From NCBI RefSeq assembly GCF_900167465.1, contig NZ_FUWR01000024.1:1-38561 (forward strand): DNA of 38,561 nt, written 5' to 3'. Positions 8,759 to 15,071 of this stretch are shown piece after piece (positions within the stretch are counted from its first letter, which is position 1; each line of letters begins with the position of its first letter). Position numbers and translations under genes: made by a program. The notes beneath the pieces are model-generated. The model did no database searches and was not told where the DNA came from. It worked only from the letters and a program-made list of their open reading frames with translations. This DNA is from Trichlorobacter thiogenes. Its GTDB lineage: Bacteria; Desulfobacterota; Desulfuromonadia; Geobacterales; Pseudopelobacteraceae.

Positions 8759-9256
8759 TTAAACGATCTCCACCAGCTTGATATCAAAGGTCAGATCCTG
8801 GCCAGCCAGCGGATGGTTGGCATCCAGGGTCACGGTGGTTTCAGTCACCTCAGTGATCAATACCGGCATGGTTGAGTCATCCTGCAAAACCACCTCAAGT
8901 TGCTGGCCTTCAATCGGCTCAATTTCGCCGTTCAGTTCTGATCGGTCAACAACCGCCACCATCTGGTCGTGACGGGGGCCATAGGCCTCATCAGCCGGGA
9001 TGGTCACCTTGATGCTCTCACCTACAGAAAGCCCCAGTACCGCTTTTTCAAAGCCGGGGATCACGTTGCCGCCGCCGATGGTGAATTCAAGCGGTTCACA
9101 GCCGCAGTCACTGCCGGTACCACAACCGCCAGAGCTGCTGCAATCGCAACCACAGCTATCCTGTTCTGCTGCCTCGGAAGAATCGAAAATTGAGCCGTCC
9201 TGCAGGGTGCCGGTATAATGTACCCGGACGGTATCGCCCTGTTGTGCCTGTGCCAT
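8759..9256 (-). CDS. SlyD-like FKBP peptidyl-prolyl isomerase with Cys-rich insert
   Basis: This 165-residue FKBP-type PPIase of the SlyD class catalyses cis/trans isomerisation of prolyl bonds as a cytoplasmic folding helper. The FKBP core (VHYTGTLQDGSIFDSSE and PLEFTIGGGNVIPGFEKAVLGL) is split by an insert at about residues 30-54 with six cysteines (35, 37, 39, 45, 51, 53) in a Gly/Ser context. The insert-in-flap domain (about 95-145) and the terminal NHPLAGQDLTFDIKLVEI motif are present. Normal SlyD proteins carry metal-binding His/Cys in a C-terminal tail; here the tail is absent and the Cys cluster sits in the FKBP domain. This suggests metal or redox sensing near the active site. The paralogue at 20595-21023 has no such insert. 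Confidence 0.9.
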   Translation of the reverse strand: MAQAQQGDTVRVHYTGTLQDGSIFDSSEAAEQDSCGCDCSSSGGCGTGSDCGCEPLEFTIGGGNVIPGFEKAVLGLSVGESIKVTIPADEAYGPRHDQMVAVVDRSELNGEIEPIEGQQLEVVLQDDSTMPVLITEVTETTVTLDANHPLAGQDLTFDIKLVEIV

Positions 9257-9312
9257 TGGAATATCCTTTCATACCATAAATAACCTGCCCTTCCAGGGGG
9301 CAGGAACTGACG

Positions 9313-9618
9313 TTAGTCGGGAGGGATCAGCTGTTCAATCTGTTGGGTGGTTGCGCCGGTAATCCGCAGGCGTTTGTGTCGCGAGGAGTCTCCGGCAATG
9401 AGGGTAACTGCAGATTTGGGCACCTTGAGCTGCTTTGCCAGAAATTCACGACAACATTCATTGGCTGCCCCATCCACCGGTGGCGAGGTCAGGCGCAGCT
9501 TCAGTTCGCCTTCATGGATGCCACAGAACTGGTTGCGGGAGGCCCTGGGCTGGACAAAGACCCGTAGCAACAGGGTCTCGCCATCCTGCTGCCAGGGAAG
9601 AGGCTGGTTACTGTTCAC
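9313..9618 (-). CDS. yggU: YggU / DUF167 family protein
   Basis: This 101-residue protein has the DUF167 fold signature: LLLRVFVQPRASRNQ, GELKLRLTSPPVDGAANE, then LKVPKSAVTLIAGDSSRHKRLRI. The family is widespread, small and cytoplasmic, with no settled function. The start is GTG at 9618, 11 bases inside the end of the divIVA gene, so the two are probably translationally coupled. It is the last gene of a yggT-divIVA-yggU set. Confidence 0.88.
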   Translation of the reverse strand: MNSNQPLPWQQDGETLLLRVFVQPRASRNQFCGIHEGELKLRLTSPPVDGAANECCREFLAKQLKVPKSAVTLIAGDSSRHKRLRITGATTQQIEQLIPPD

Positions 9619-10057
9619 CGCAGCCGATCATCCGCGCATGGTTATCCAACAACGCCTTGAACTCCATTTCAAACTGCAGCTTCTGGCGGCGGACATCTTG
9701 AATACGCCCCTGCAGATCAGCCACCTTGCGCTCCGCCTCATCCACCAACCGTTTGGCTTGCAGCTGTGCCTCTGAGACAATCAGCTCGGCCTCTTTCTGG
9801 GCATTGGCCTTCATCTCATCGGTAATCCGCTGAGCTGCCAGCATGGTCTCACGCAGATCCTTTTCACGCTGGGCATGTTCACTCAAATCACGGTTCTGGC
9901 GGTTGGCCTGCTCTTTCAGCTCAGTATTTTCACGCAGCAGCCCTTCCATCTCAACCGCCACGGCCTGCAGAAAGCTATCCACATCATCAGAGTCAAGACC
10001 GCCCAGCATCTTGCCCTTAAACTGCTGCTGCCGTATATCCAGGGGTGTAATAGTCAT
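9608..10057 (-). CDS. DivIVA-domain coiled-coil protein
   Basis: This 149-residue protein starts with the DivIVA N-terminal domain (MTITPLDIRQQQF...DSDDVDSFLQ, residues 1-35), which targets curved membrane in studied relatives. A long coiled coil rich in Glu, Ala, Gln and Lys follows (about 36-145). DivIVA proteins organise poles and septa, and in Gram-negative genomes their role is less clear. GAGGT lies 8 bases before the ATG. It sits 6 bases after yggT and overlaps yggU by 11 bases, an arrangement common in Geobacter-like genomes and suggestive of a cell-division or envelope role. Confidence 0.88.
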   Translation of the reverse strand: MTITPLDIRQQQFKGKMLGGLDSDDVDSFLQAVAVEMEGLLRENTELKEQANRQNRDLSEHAQREKDLRETMLAAQRITDEMKANAQKEAELIVSEAQLQAKRLVDEAERKVADLQGRIQDVRRQKLQFEMEFKALLDNHARMIGCGEQ

Positions 10058-10063
10058 CGGGTA

Positions 10064-10387
10064 TTACCTCAATTTCAGGATCATGCTGTAATTAAGCAGG
10101 TACTGGTACAGGGTATTCAGCACCACAATCTGCACCACATAAATCAAGGCGAAAGCCACCAGCGGTGAGAGATCCACCGGTCCCATGGCAGGCATCCTGC
10201 GGCGGATGCGGGACAGTAGCGGCTCCGTCACCCGATAGAGAAAACTGACAATCGGGTTGTACGGATCTGGGTTAACCCAGGTAACCAGGGCCGCAGCGAT
10301 CAGGATATACTTGTAGACCGTCAGCAGACCATCGGTCAATTCAACAATCTTGGCCAATGCGTATAGTATATTGCCGAAAAGGATCAT
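10064..10387 (-). CDS. yggT: YggT family integral membrane protein
   Basis: This 107-residue membrane protein has two hydrophobic blocks: about residues 3-35 (NILYALAKI...YILIAAALVTWV) and 75-100 (LVAFALIYVVQIVVL). Between them lies the family motif NPDPYNPIVSFLYRVTEPLLSRIRR. YggT proteins are inner-membrane proteins of unclear function, linked to osmotic stress in E. coli and to division genes (ylmG/sepF) elsewhere. ATG 10387 is chosen because the MILFGN start fits the family; GGGAGG lies about 11 bases ahead. Longer upstream extensions are not family-like. It leads the yggT-divIVA-yggU operon. Confidence 0.85.
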   Translation of the reverse strand: MILFGNILYALAKIVELTDGLLTVYKYILIAAALVTWVNPDPYNPIVSFLYRVTEPLLSRIRRRMPAMGPVDLSPLVAFALIYVVQIVVLNTLYQYLLNYSMILKLR

Positions 10388-10546
10388 AATGCCAGTAACC
10401 TCCCAAACTTCATAGCCTTGCACTATGCAGCAATCGTTTTGGAAAGTCAAAAGCTCTCTTGCTGCCAGGGCAGCTGATCCCCTTGTCAGTGGGGTGCAAT
10501 TCTGTTAATGCTGTCACACCATTTCATCACTAAGGATACCCACCAT

Positions 10547-11335
10547 ATGCCTGCATCCCGTTTTCTTGATTGTGCCATTGAAGCAGCCCTGGCTGCTGGT
10601 CAGTTACAGCGATCGCGCTTTGATGCCGCCTTTTCAATTGATCTGAAGGGGGCTAAAAATCTGGTGACCGAGCTGGATCTGGCCTCAGAGGCGCTGATTG
10701 TCGATATGATCCATGCCCGCTTTCCTGAGCATGGCATTCTGGCTGAAGAAGGGGATTATCCGGCTGGTGATGGTCAGCATGTCTGGATTATTGATCCCCT
10801 TGATGGCACCACCAACTATGCCCATGGTTTCCCCTGGTTCTGCGTCTCCATCGCACTGTCAGTGGGTGGAGAGCTGGTGGTGGGGGTGATCTACAACCCG
10901 ATGACCGATGAGCTGTTCAGTGCCACGGTCGGTGGCGGTGCCTTCCGCAATGGCCGCAGGCTGTCGGTATCAACCCGTCAGCCGTTGGCAGGCTCACTGC
11001 TTGGCACCGGCTTCCCCTATGATTGTGCCACCGACCCTGAAAATAACTTTGACCACTTTATCCGGTTTCAAAAGGCAGCCCGTGGCATCCGGAGGGCCGG
11101 CGCCGCAGCCCTTGATCTGGCCTATCTGGCAGCAGGACGGCTGGATGGTTTCTGGGAGGTCAAATTGAAGCCGTGGGATGTGGCTGCCGGCACTCTGCTG
11201 GTCCGCGAGGCTGGCGGTCTGGTGACCGCCTTTGACGGCAATGCCTATGACGTGACCAACCACCGCATCCTGGCCAGTAACGGCCTGATTCATGATGAAA
11301 TGATCGCCCTGCTGGCGGAAAAGGAAACACCATGA
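10547..11335 (+). CDS. Inositol monophosphatase family protein (SuhB-like)
   Basis: This 262-residue member of the lithium-sensitive phosphatase family has the metal sites LAEEG (about 68-72), DPLDGTTNYAHG (about 86-97) and KPWDVAAGTLLVREAGG (about 211-227). It should hydrolyse inositol-1-phosphate or a related sugar phosphate; relatives also act on fructose-1,6-bisphosphate or PAP, so the substrate is open. ATG 10547 is used because AAGGA lies about 10 bases ahead and the following sequence matches the family start; ATG 10508 would add 13 residues. Its stop overlaps the next start (ATGA). Confidence 0.88.
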   Translation: MPASRFLDCAIEAALAAGQLQRSRFDAAFSIDLKGAKNLVTELDLASEALIVDMIHARFPEHGILAEEGDYPAGDGQHVWIIDPLDGTTNYAHGFPWFCVSIALSVGGELVVGVIYNPMTDELFSATVGGGAFRNGRRLSVSTRQPLAGSLLGTGFPYDCATDPENNFDHFIRFQKAARGIRRAGAAALDLAYLAAGRLDGFWEVKLKPWDVAAGTLLVREAGGLVTAFDGNAYDVTNHRILASNGLIHDEMIALLAEKETP

Positions 11336-11667
11336 AACGCCCGATTATCGCACTGCTGCTTTCAGGACTGATCCTGCCCGGCATGGGCCAACTGTATCTG
11401 GGACGGCGCAACAAGGGGATCGCCCTGATCATGGCCATCAACCTGCTGCTGCTGGTCTCCCTGTTTTTTGTAATGAAGATCGCCAGCCCGGTGATCGGTG
11501 CTCATCTGACCGGCACCCCCCTGACGCCGGCCCTGATCTTGCAACAACTGCAGCCGTACAGCTTCTGGGCCAAGCTGCTGCTGGCCGCCTTTTTTGGTTT
11601 ATGGGGCTTTAGTCTGGTGGATCTTTTCAGCGCCTTTAAAGGTGAAAACGATGTGTCCCGCAATTGA
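11332..11667 (+). CDS. Small three-helix membrane protein
   Basis: This 111-residue protein has an N-terminal LLSGLILPGMGQLYLGRRNKG block, the pattern seen in TM2/DUF5683-like membrane proteins. Hydrophobic helices lie at about residues 5-18, 29-50 and 80-100. It starts inside the stop of the phosphatase gene (ATGA overlap), so the two are co-translated. Function is unknown. The fabH promoter overlaps its last codons. Confidence 0.75.
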   Translation: MKRPIIALLLSGLILPGMGQLYLGRRNKGIALIMAINLLLLVSLFFVMKIASPVIGAHLTGTPLTPALILQQLQPYSFWAKLLLAAFFGLWGFSLVDLFSAFKGENDVSRN

Positions 11668-11693
11668 CAAACAGCGTTTGTCTGTGCGATAGT
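11664..11693 (+). promoter_or_regulatory. Promoter and possible operator for fabH
   Basis: TTGACA (11664-11669), an 18-base spacer and GATAGT (11688-11693) lie ahead of fabH, with the -35 box on the stop codon of the previous gene. Downstream, CTTTTACG is repeated at 11701-11708 and 11723-11730, 22 bases apart (two helical turns). This could be a binding site for a repressor of fatty-acid genes; that role is inference. Confidence 0.5.
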
Positions 11694-11744
11694 GGTTAAA
11701 CTTTTACGAAGGGACGTTCGCACTTTTACGCGACGGACAGTATA

Positions 11745-12728
11745 ATGATGCAATCCTGTATAATCGGTAGTGGCGCCGGCCTGCCAGAACGGGTGGTTGG
11801 CAATGATTTTTTCTCCTATCTGGTTGATGATGCCGATGAGTGGATCTCTTCCCGTACCGGTATCCGTGAACGGCGTTTTGTCAGCCCTGATGAATCAACT
11901 TCTGATCTGGCAACCCGGGCAGCCCAGGCAGCCCTGCTGGATGCCGGTATCAGCGCTGACGAGATTGACTGCATTGTGGTTGGCACCTCCACCCCGGACA
12001 TGATCCTGCCTGCCACCGCCTGCATGGTGCAAAAAGAGATCGGTGCCAAGAACGCCTTTGCCTTTGATATCAACTCGGTCTGCGGCAGCTTCGTGTTTGC
12101 CCTTGATACGGCAGACAGCTTCATTCGGGCTGGCAAGGCCCGCACCGCCCTGGTAATCGGTGCTGACACCTACTCCAAGATCCTTAATTTTGATGACAAG
12201 ACCACGGCCCCGCTCTTCGGAGACGGCGCTGCAGCGGTCATTATCCGTGGCGAAGAAACCTCAGAAAAAGGGATTCTCACCTCCTTTATCCGTACTGACG
12301 GCAATGGCTGGCCCCTGATTCAGGTGCCGTCTTCCGGCTCACGCAAGCCGGTTACTGCCGAAACCATTGCCGCCAAAGAGAACACCTTCTACATGGCAGG
12401 CAAGCCGGTCTATGTCTTTGCAGTCAGCGCCATTCCTGAACTGATTCAGACGGTCTGCAGCAAGGCCGGTATCCAGCCTGCTGATCTTGACTGGCTGATC
12501 CCCCACCAGGCCAACCTGCGGATTATTGATGCGGTTGCCAAGAAGCACGACATCCCCAAAGAAAAGTTTCTGGTCAACCTGCAGAAATACGGCAACACCT
12601 CGGCTGCCTCGGTTGGTCTGGCCCTGAATGAATTCAGGCAGGATGGCACCATCAAGCCGGGCCAGCTGGTGCTGGTAATGGGCTTTGGTGGCGGACTTTC
12701 CTGGGGTGGTCTGCTGATCCGTTTTTAA
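11745..12728 (+). CDS. fabH: 3-oxoacyl-ACP synthase III (KAS III)
   Basis: This 327-residue KAS III condenses acetyl- or branched acyl-CoA with malonyl-ACP to start fatty-acid synthesis. The catalytic triad is visible: Cys in DINSVCGSF (about 111), His in PHQANLRI (about 251), Asn in YGNTSAAS (about 281). The GFGGGLSWGGLLIRF tail is typical. It stands alone with its own promoter and terminator rather than in a fab cluster. It could be a second initiation enzyme with a different primer preference, or act in a special lipid pathway. The start is ATG 11745 or 11748; no strong ribosome site separates them. Confidence 0.9.
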   Translation: MMQSCIIGSGAGLPERVVGNDFFSYLVDDADEWISSRTGIRERRFVSPDESTSDLATRAAQAALLDAGISADEIDCIVVGTSTPDMILPATACMVQKEIGAKNAFAFDINSVCGSFVFALDTADSFIRAGKARTALVIGADTYSKILNFDDKTTAPLFGDGAAAVIIRGEETSEKGILTSFIRTDGNGWPLIQVPSSGSRKPVTAETIAAKENTFYMAGKPVYVFAVSAIPELIQTVCSKAGIQPADLDWLIPHQANLRIIDAVAKKHDIPKEKFLVNLQKYGNTSAASVGLALNEFRQDGTIKPGQLVLVMGFGGGLSWGGLLIRF

Positions 12729-12752
12729 ACATTCCGATTGAAAGCAGGTAGC

Positions 12753-12784
12753 AAGGGACAGGTGATCAGCCTGTCCCTTTTTTT
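12753..12784 (+). terminator. Intrinsic terminator after fabH
   Basis: A 10-bp stem AAGGGACAGG/CCTGTCCCTT (12753-12762 and 12770-12779) with a 7-base loop is followed by seven T. It lies 25 bases after the fabH stop and argues against any coding start of the next gene before about 12785. Confidence 0.9.
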
Positions 12785-12827
12785 GTGGAACGATAAATCT
12801 GGCACAGCTCCTGCTTTTAACTTCTGC

Positions 12828-13433
12828 ATGAAGACACCTCTGACAGATAGGAGCAGGCCTGCAACGGTGCTGATCTGCTCCCCTGATCCGGTTTTTCGGG
12901 ATCACCTGACGCGACTGCTTGCTGCAATCGGCGGCTATCGTGCAGCGGTGTCTGTCAGCCCTGCAGCCGCGCTTCAATCCGCTTTGGAGCAGCCACCGGA
13001 CCTGCTGATCTGCAGCCATGAGCCAGCTCTGTGTGACGGGATTACTCTGACAACATCGCTGCGGGGCAAGGTCTGGGTGCCGGTGTTACTGGCAGCAAAA
13101 AACTGGACACCAGAGCTGGTAAAAGCGGCAGTTACTGCAGGTGTTGCTGCTTTTCTAGCCAGTTTCCCCACAGAGCCTGAGCTGGCACATGCCCTGATTG
13201 AGGCCCGCATCAGGTTGGAGCATGAAGATCTCCTGCGAACCAAACTGCGTGAATCAGAACAACGGCTGGCTGATCGTAAAGTGATTGAAAAGGCGAAGGG
13301 CTTGCTGATGGAGCAAGAACGGATCAGTGAGGATGCTGCATTTAAATTGATGCGGAGCCAGTCCATGACCCGCAGGGTCAGCATGGCGCAACTGGCCGAA
13401 GAGCTGCTTATTTCAATGTCAAATCAAGGATGA
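12828..13433 (+). CDS. ANTAR-domain RNA-binding regulator with degenerate receiver
   Basis: This 201-residue protein has a receiver-like domain (about 10-125), a helical linker (about 126-145) and a C-terminal ANTAR domain (about 145-195: ADRKVIEKAKGLLMEQ...EDAAFKLMRSQSM...MAQLAEELL). ANTAR domains bind paired RNA hairpins with hexaloops and stop terminators from forming. The receiver lacks the phospho-acceptor: the LLDxxMP motif reads LLICSHEP (Ser63), and the conserved Lys is replaced (FLASFP). Phosphorylation control is therefore unlikely in the usual form. It lies 1.6 kb upstream of nifB, whose leader holds an ANTAR-like hairpin competing with a terminator. Geobacter is known to use an ANTAR antiterminator (GnfR) for nitrogen-fixation genes. 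Whether this is that protein, a paralogue or an unrelated regulator is open. The start follows the fabH terminator; no clear ribosome site is seen. Confidence 0.85.
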   Translation: MKTPLTDRSRPATVLICSPDPVFRDHLTRLLAAIGGYRAAVSVSPAAALQSALEQPPDLLICSHEPALCDGITLTTSLRGKVWVPVLLAAKNWTPELVKAAVTAGVAAFLASFPTEPELAHALIEARIRLEHEDLLRTKLRESEQRLADRKVIEKAKGLLMEQERISEDAAFKLMRSQSMTRRVSMAQLAEELLISMSNQG

Positions 13434-13440
13434 TATCAAG

Positions 13441-13526
13441 ACGGCGAGGATTGAGGCGACGAAGGCGTACGTGCAGTACGTTGAGGAGCTGAAGACGAGC
13501 CAACGCAGAGAGCGCCTTGAGTTGGC
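13441..13526. repeat. Intergenic palindromic repeat
   Basis: Directly after the ANTAR gene lies a GC-rich element with the core AAGGCGTAC-GTGCA-GTACG (13463-13480) and a second pair CCAAC...GTTGG (13501-13525). The AGGCGTAC-loop-GTACG core is shared with the element at 4952-4971 in the other orientation. It is probably a dispersed REP-like repeat. Confidence 0.45.
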
Positions 13527-13533
13527 ATTGGAA

Positions 13534-14439
13534 TTAAAAAAAGCGGCCTGCCGGGCTCGCCATAACCAACCGGTCTGCATGTTCTTCCAGCTCACGCAGC
13601 AGCTTGGGGTCCATCTTCTTCAGCCAGCGTTTAGGGATTGATTCCAGCCCGTAGTAAGCACCGGCCAGCATGCCGCAGATGGCGCCGGTGGTATCAGCAT
13701 CAGCCCCCTGATTCACGGTACCCACCAGACAATCCTCAAAACTTCTCCCCCTGAAAAACCAGTGAAATACAGTCTGCATGGTATCCACGACGTAACCGGT
13801 GGCCAGGCCGCGGTACGGTTCAAAGCAAAACGAAGGAAAGCGGGTGACAAAGCCGTCAACCTCCCGTCGCAGACTGCTTTTCGATGCCCCCTGCAGAATC
13901 TGATGCAGCAGTGTCCCCAGACAAATACAGGCCGCATCGGACAGCGCCTGATGATGGGTCAGCCTGGCCTGCTCCAGCGCATATTTTTTCATCAGCTCAG
14001 TGTCTGGCAGCGACAGCAGGGCAGCCGGCAGCATCCGCATGGCAGCGCCATTGCCACCATCCCACTGATTATACGGCACCTCAAGGGTGCCGTTCAGCAT
14101 AAAGGCCCGGATTCCCTTGCGACAGGTGTCCCCGCAATCCACCGGCCGTGACTTTAGCCAGGCAGCAAACTGCTGGGCAATCGCCTCCCGTGACCAGCCC
14201 TGGTTTTTAGAAACGGCACGGGCAATGCAAAGAGCCATTTCAGTATCATCCGTGACCTGGCCCGGCTTCAGGCGCAACCAGCCACCCCCGATAATCTCTT
14301 TAAAGGTGCCGTATTTGGCTTCAATCTCAGGGGTGGTCATAAACTCAACCGTTGCCCCCAATGCATCGCCGATCGCCATGCCGATAAAGGCGGCGCGGGC
14401 ATGTTCTTTCAGTTCTGTTGGGTCGATGTTCAGGATCAT
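13534..14439 (-). CDS. ADP-ribosylglycohydrolase (DraG family)
   Basis: This 301-residue enzyme is of the DraG/ARH class, which removes ADP-ribose from proteins using two metal ions. Metal-ligand motifs are QVTDDTEMAL (residues 61-70) and GADADTTG (245-252), with the GDALGAT N-terminal block at 24-30. In diazotrophs DraG reactivates dinitrogenase reductase by removing ADP-ribose from NifH. The position next to nifB makes that role possible, but no DraT is in the window and the family also has other substrates. ATG 14439 is chosen because the family domain starts there; ATG 14505 would overlap the divergent gene. It is head-to-head with a macrodomain gene 30 bases away. Confidence 0.88.
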   Translation of the reverse strand: MILNIDPTELKEHARAAFIGMAIGDALGATVEFMTTPEIEAKYGTFKEIIGGGWLRLKPGQVTDDTEMALCIARAVSKNQGWSREAIAQQFAAWLKSRPVDCGDTCRKGIRAFMLNGTLEVPYNQWDGGNGAAMRMLPAALLSLPDTELMKKYALEQARLTHHQALSDAACICLGTLLHQILQGASKSSLRREVDGFVTRFPSFCFEPYRGLATGYVVDTMQTVFHWFFRGRSFEDCLVGTVNQGADADTTGAICGMLAGAYYGLESIPKRWLKKMDPKLLRELEEHADRLVMASPAGRFF

Positions 14440-14469
14440 GAAAAATCTATAAGCAAGGAGTGTTCCCGG

Positions 14470-14904
14470 ATGCGTGAGCAGCAGATTGATATCTGGTCGT
14501 ATCAAGGTCAGGCCATCATTGCCATTACCACCAACGGCTCACTAACCCGCGACGGCAGGGCTATTATGGGCAAGGGGGTGGCCAAACAGGCCGCAGAACG
14601 TTTTCCTGAGCTTCGCAGCCAACTGGGCAGGCTGCTGCAGGTGCGTGGCAATCATGTCCATGAGATCCTGCTTGGGCTGGTCAGCTTTCCGGTGGAAGAG
14701 ACGCCGTTTTCATTGCCTGAACTGAGCCTGATCAGGCGCTCAGCCGAAGAGTTACGGCAGCTGGCAGATCAGTGTGGCTGGAACGCCGTGGTCGTTCCAC
14801 GGCCTGGCTGTGGAGGCGGGGGGATGCGTTGGCAGGAGGTGAAACCGATGCTGGAAGAATTTTTTGATGATCGTTTCATCGTTGTGTCTGCACCAGAACA
14901 GTAA
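14470..14904 (+). CDS. Macrodomain-like ADP-ribose-binding protein
   Basis: This 144-residue protein resembles single-domain macrodomains (ALC1/DarG-like type): AIIAITTNGSLTRDGRAIMGKGVAKQAAERFP at the N-terminus, with a GxGVAxxxAxxFP-type ligand loop, and PRPGCGGGGMRWQEVKPML near residues 114-132 forming the second ligand loop. Macrodomains bind ADP-ribose, and some hydrolyse ADP-ribosyl bonds. ATG 14470 has AAGGAG (14455-14460) 9 bases ahead. It is divergent from the ADP-ribosylglycohydrolase, so the pair looks like an ADP-ribose removal module. A NifA-type site for the nifB promoter sits in its last codons. The physiological substrate is unknown. Confidence 0.8.
   Translation: MREQQIDIWSYQGQAIIAITTNGSLTRDGRAIMGKGVAKQAAERFPELRSQLGRLLQVRGNHVHEILLGLVSFPVEETPFSLPELSLIRRSAEELRQLADQCGWNAVVVPRPGCGGGGMRWQEVKPMLEEFFDDRFIVVSAPEQ
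14885..14900 (+). promoter_or_regulatory. NifA-type upstream activator site (TGT-N10-ACA)
   Basis: TGT (14885-14887), ten bases and ACA (14898-14900) match the NifA enhancer consensus exactly. The centre is about 110 bases before the predicted nifB start of transcription, a usual distance for sigma-54 enhancers. It lies inside the end of the macrodomain gene. Confidence 0.65.
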
Positions 14905-14976
14905 AATTGCTCAATAAAGTATCACCGCCAGGTTGCGGCAACAACCAACACGCTGATATCACTTCAAAATAAAAAC

Positions 14977-14991
14977 TGGCACGCTCTATGC
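14977..14991 (+). promoter_or_regulatory. Sigma-54 (-24/-12) promoter of the nifB operon
   Basis: TGGCACG-CTCT-ATGC matches the TGGCACG-N4-TTGC consensus with one mismatch; GG and GC are 10 bases apart as required. The predicted transcript starts at about 15002-15003. Confidence 0.85.
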
Positions 14992-15006
14992 CTATGGGTA
15001 ATTATC

Positions 15007-15055
15007 CAGGCAACGGCGCCTGCGAAGAGAAATCTTCGTGGCGCCGTTTCTTTTT
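15007..15055 (+). promoter_or_regulatory. ANTAR-type antitermination leader of nifB
   Basis: The leader RNA can fold in two mutually exclusive ways. Form 1 is a hairpin CAGGC-AACGGC-GCCTG (15007-15022) with a six-base loop having A at position 1 and G at position 4, the recognition pattern of ANTAR proteins. Form 2 is a terminator stem AACGGCGCC (15012-15020) with GGCGCCGTT (15040-15048), an inner CGAAGA-GAAA-TCTTCG stem, and TTTCTTTTT (15047-15055). Form 1 uses the 5' arm of form 2, so a protein holding the hexaloop hairpin would allow read-through into nifB. Only one hexaloop hairpin is seen after the predicted transcript start; known ANTAR targets usually have two. Confidence 0.7.
15012..15055 (+). 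terminator. Intrinsic terminator in the nifB leader
   Basis: A strong stem (9 bp plus 6 bp inner, GAAA tetraloop) with a T-rich tail ends 16 bases before the nifB ATG and lies downstream of the sigma-54 promoter. A terminator placed between promoter and gene implies attenuation or antitermination control. Confidence 0.85.
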
Positions 15056-15071
15056 GAAAGGAGTGTAGATC

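Noticed and set aside
14931-14946. GGTTG-CGGCAA-CAACC as the second (P1) ANTAR hairpin
   Set aside because: It lies upstream of the predicted sigma-54 transcript start and its hexaloop starts with C, not A.
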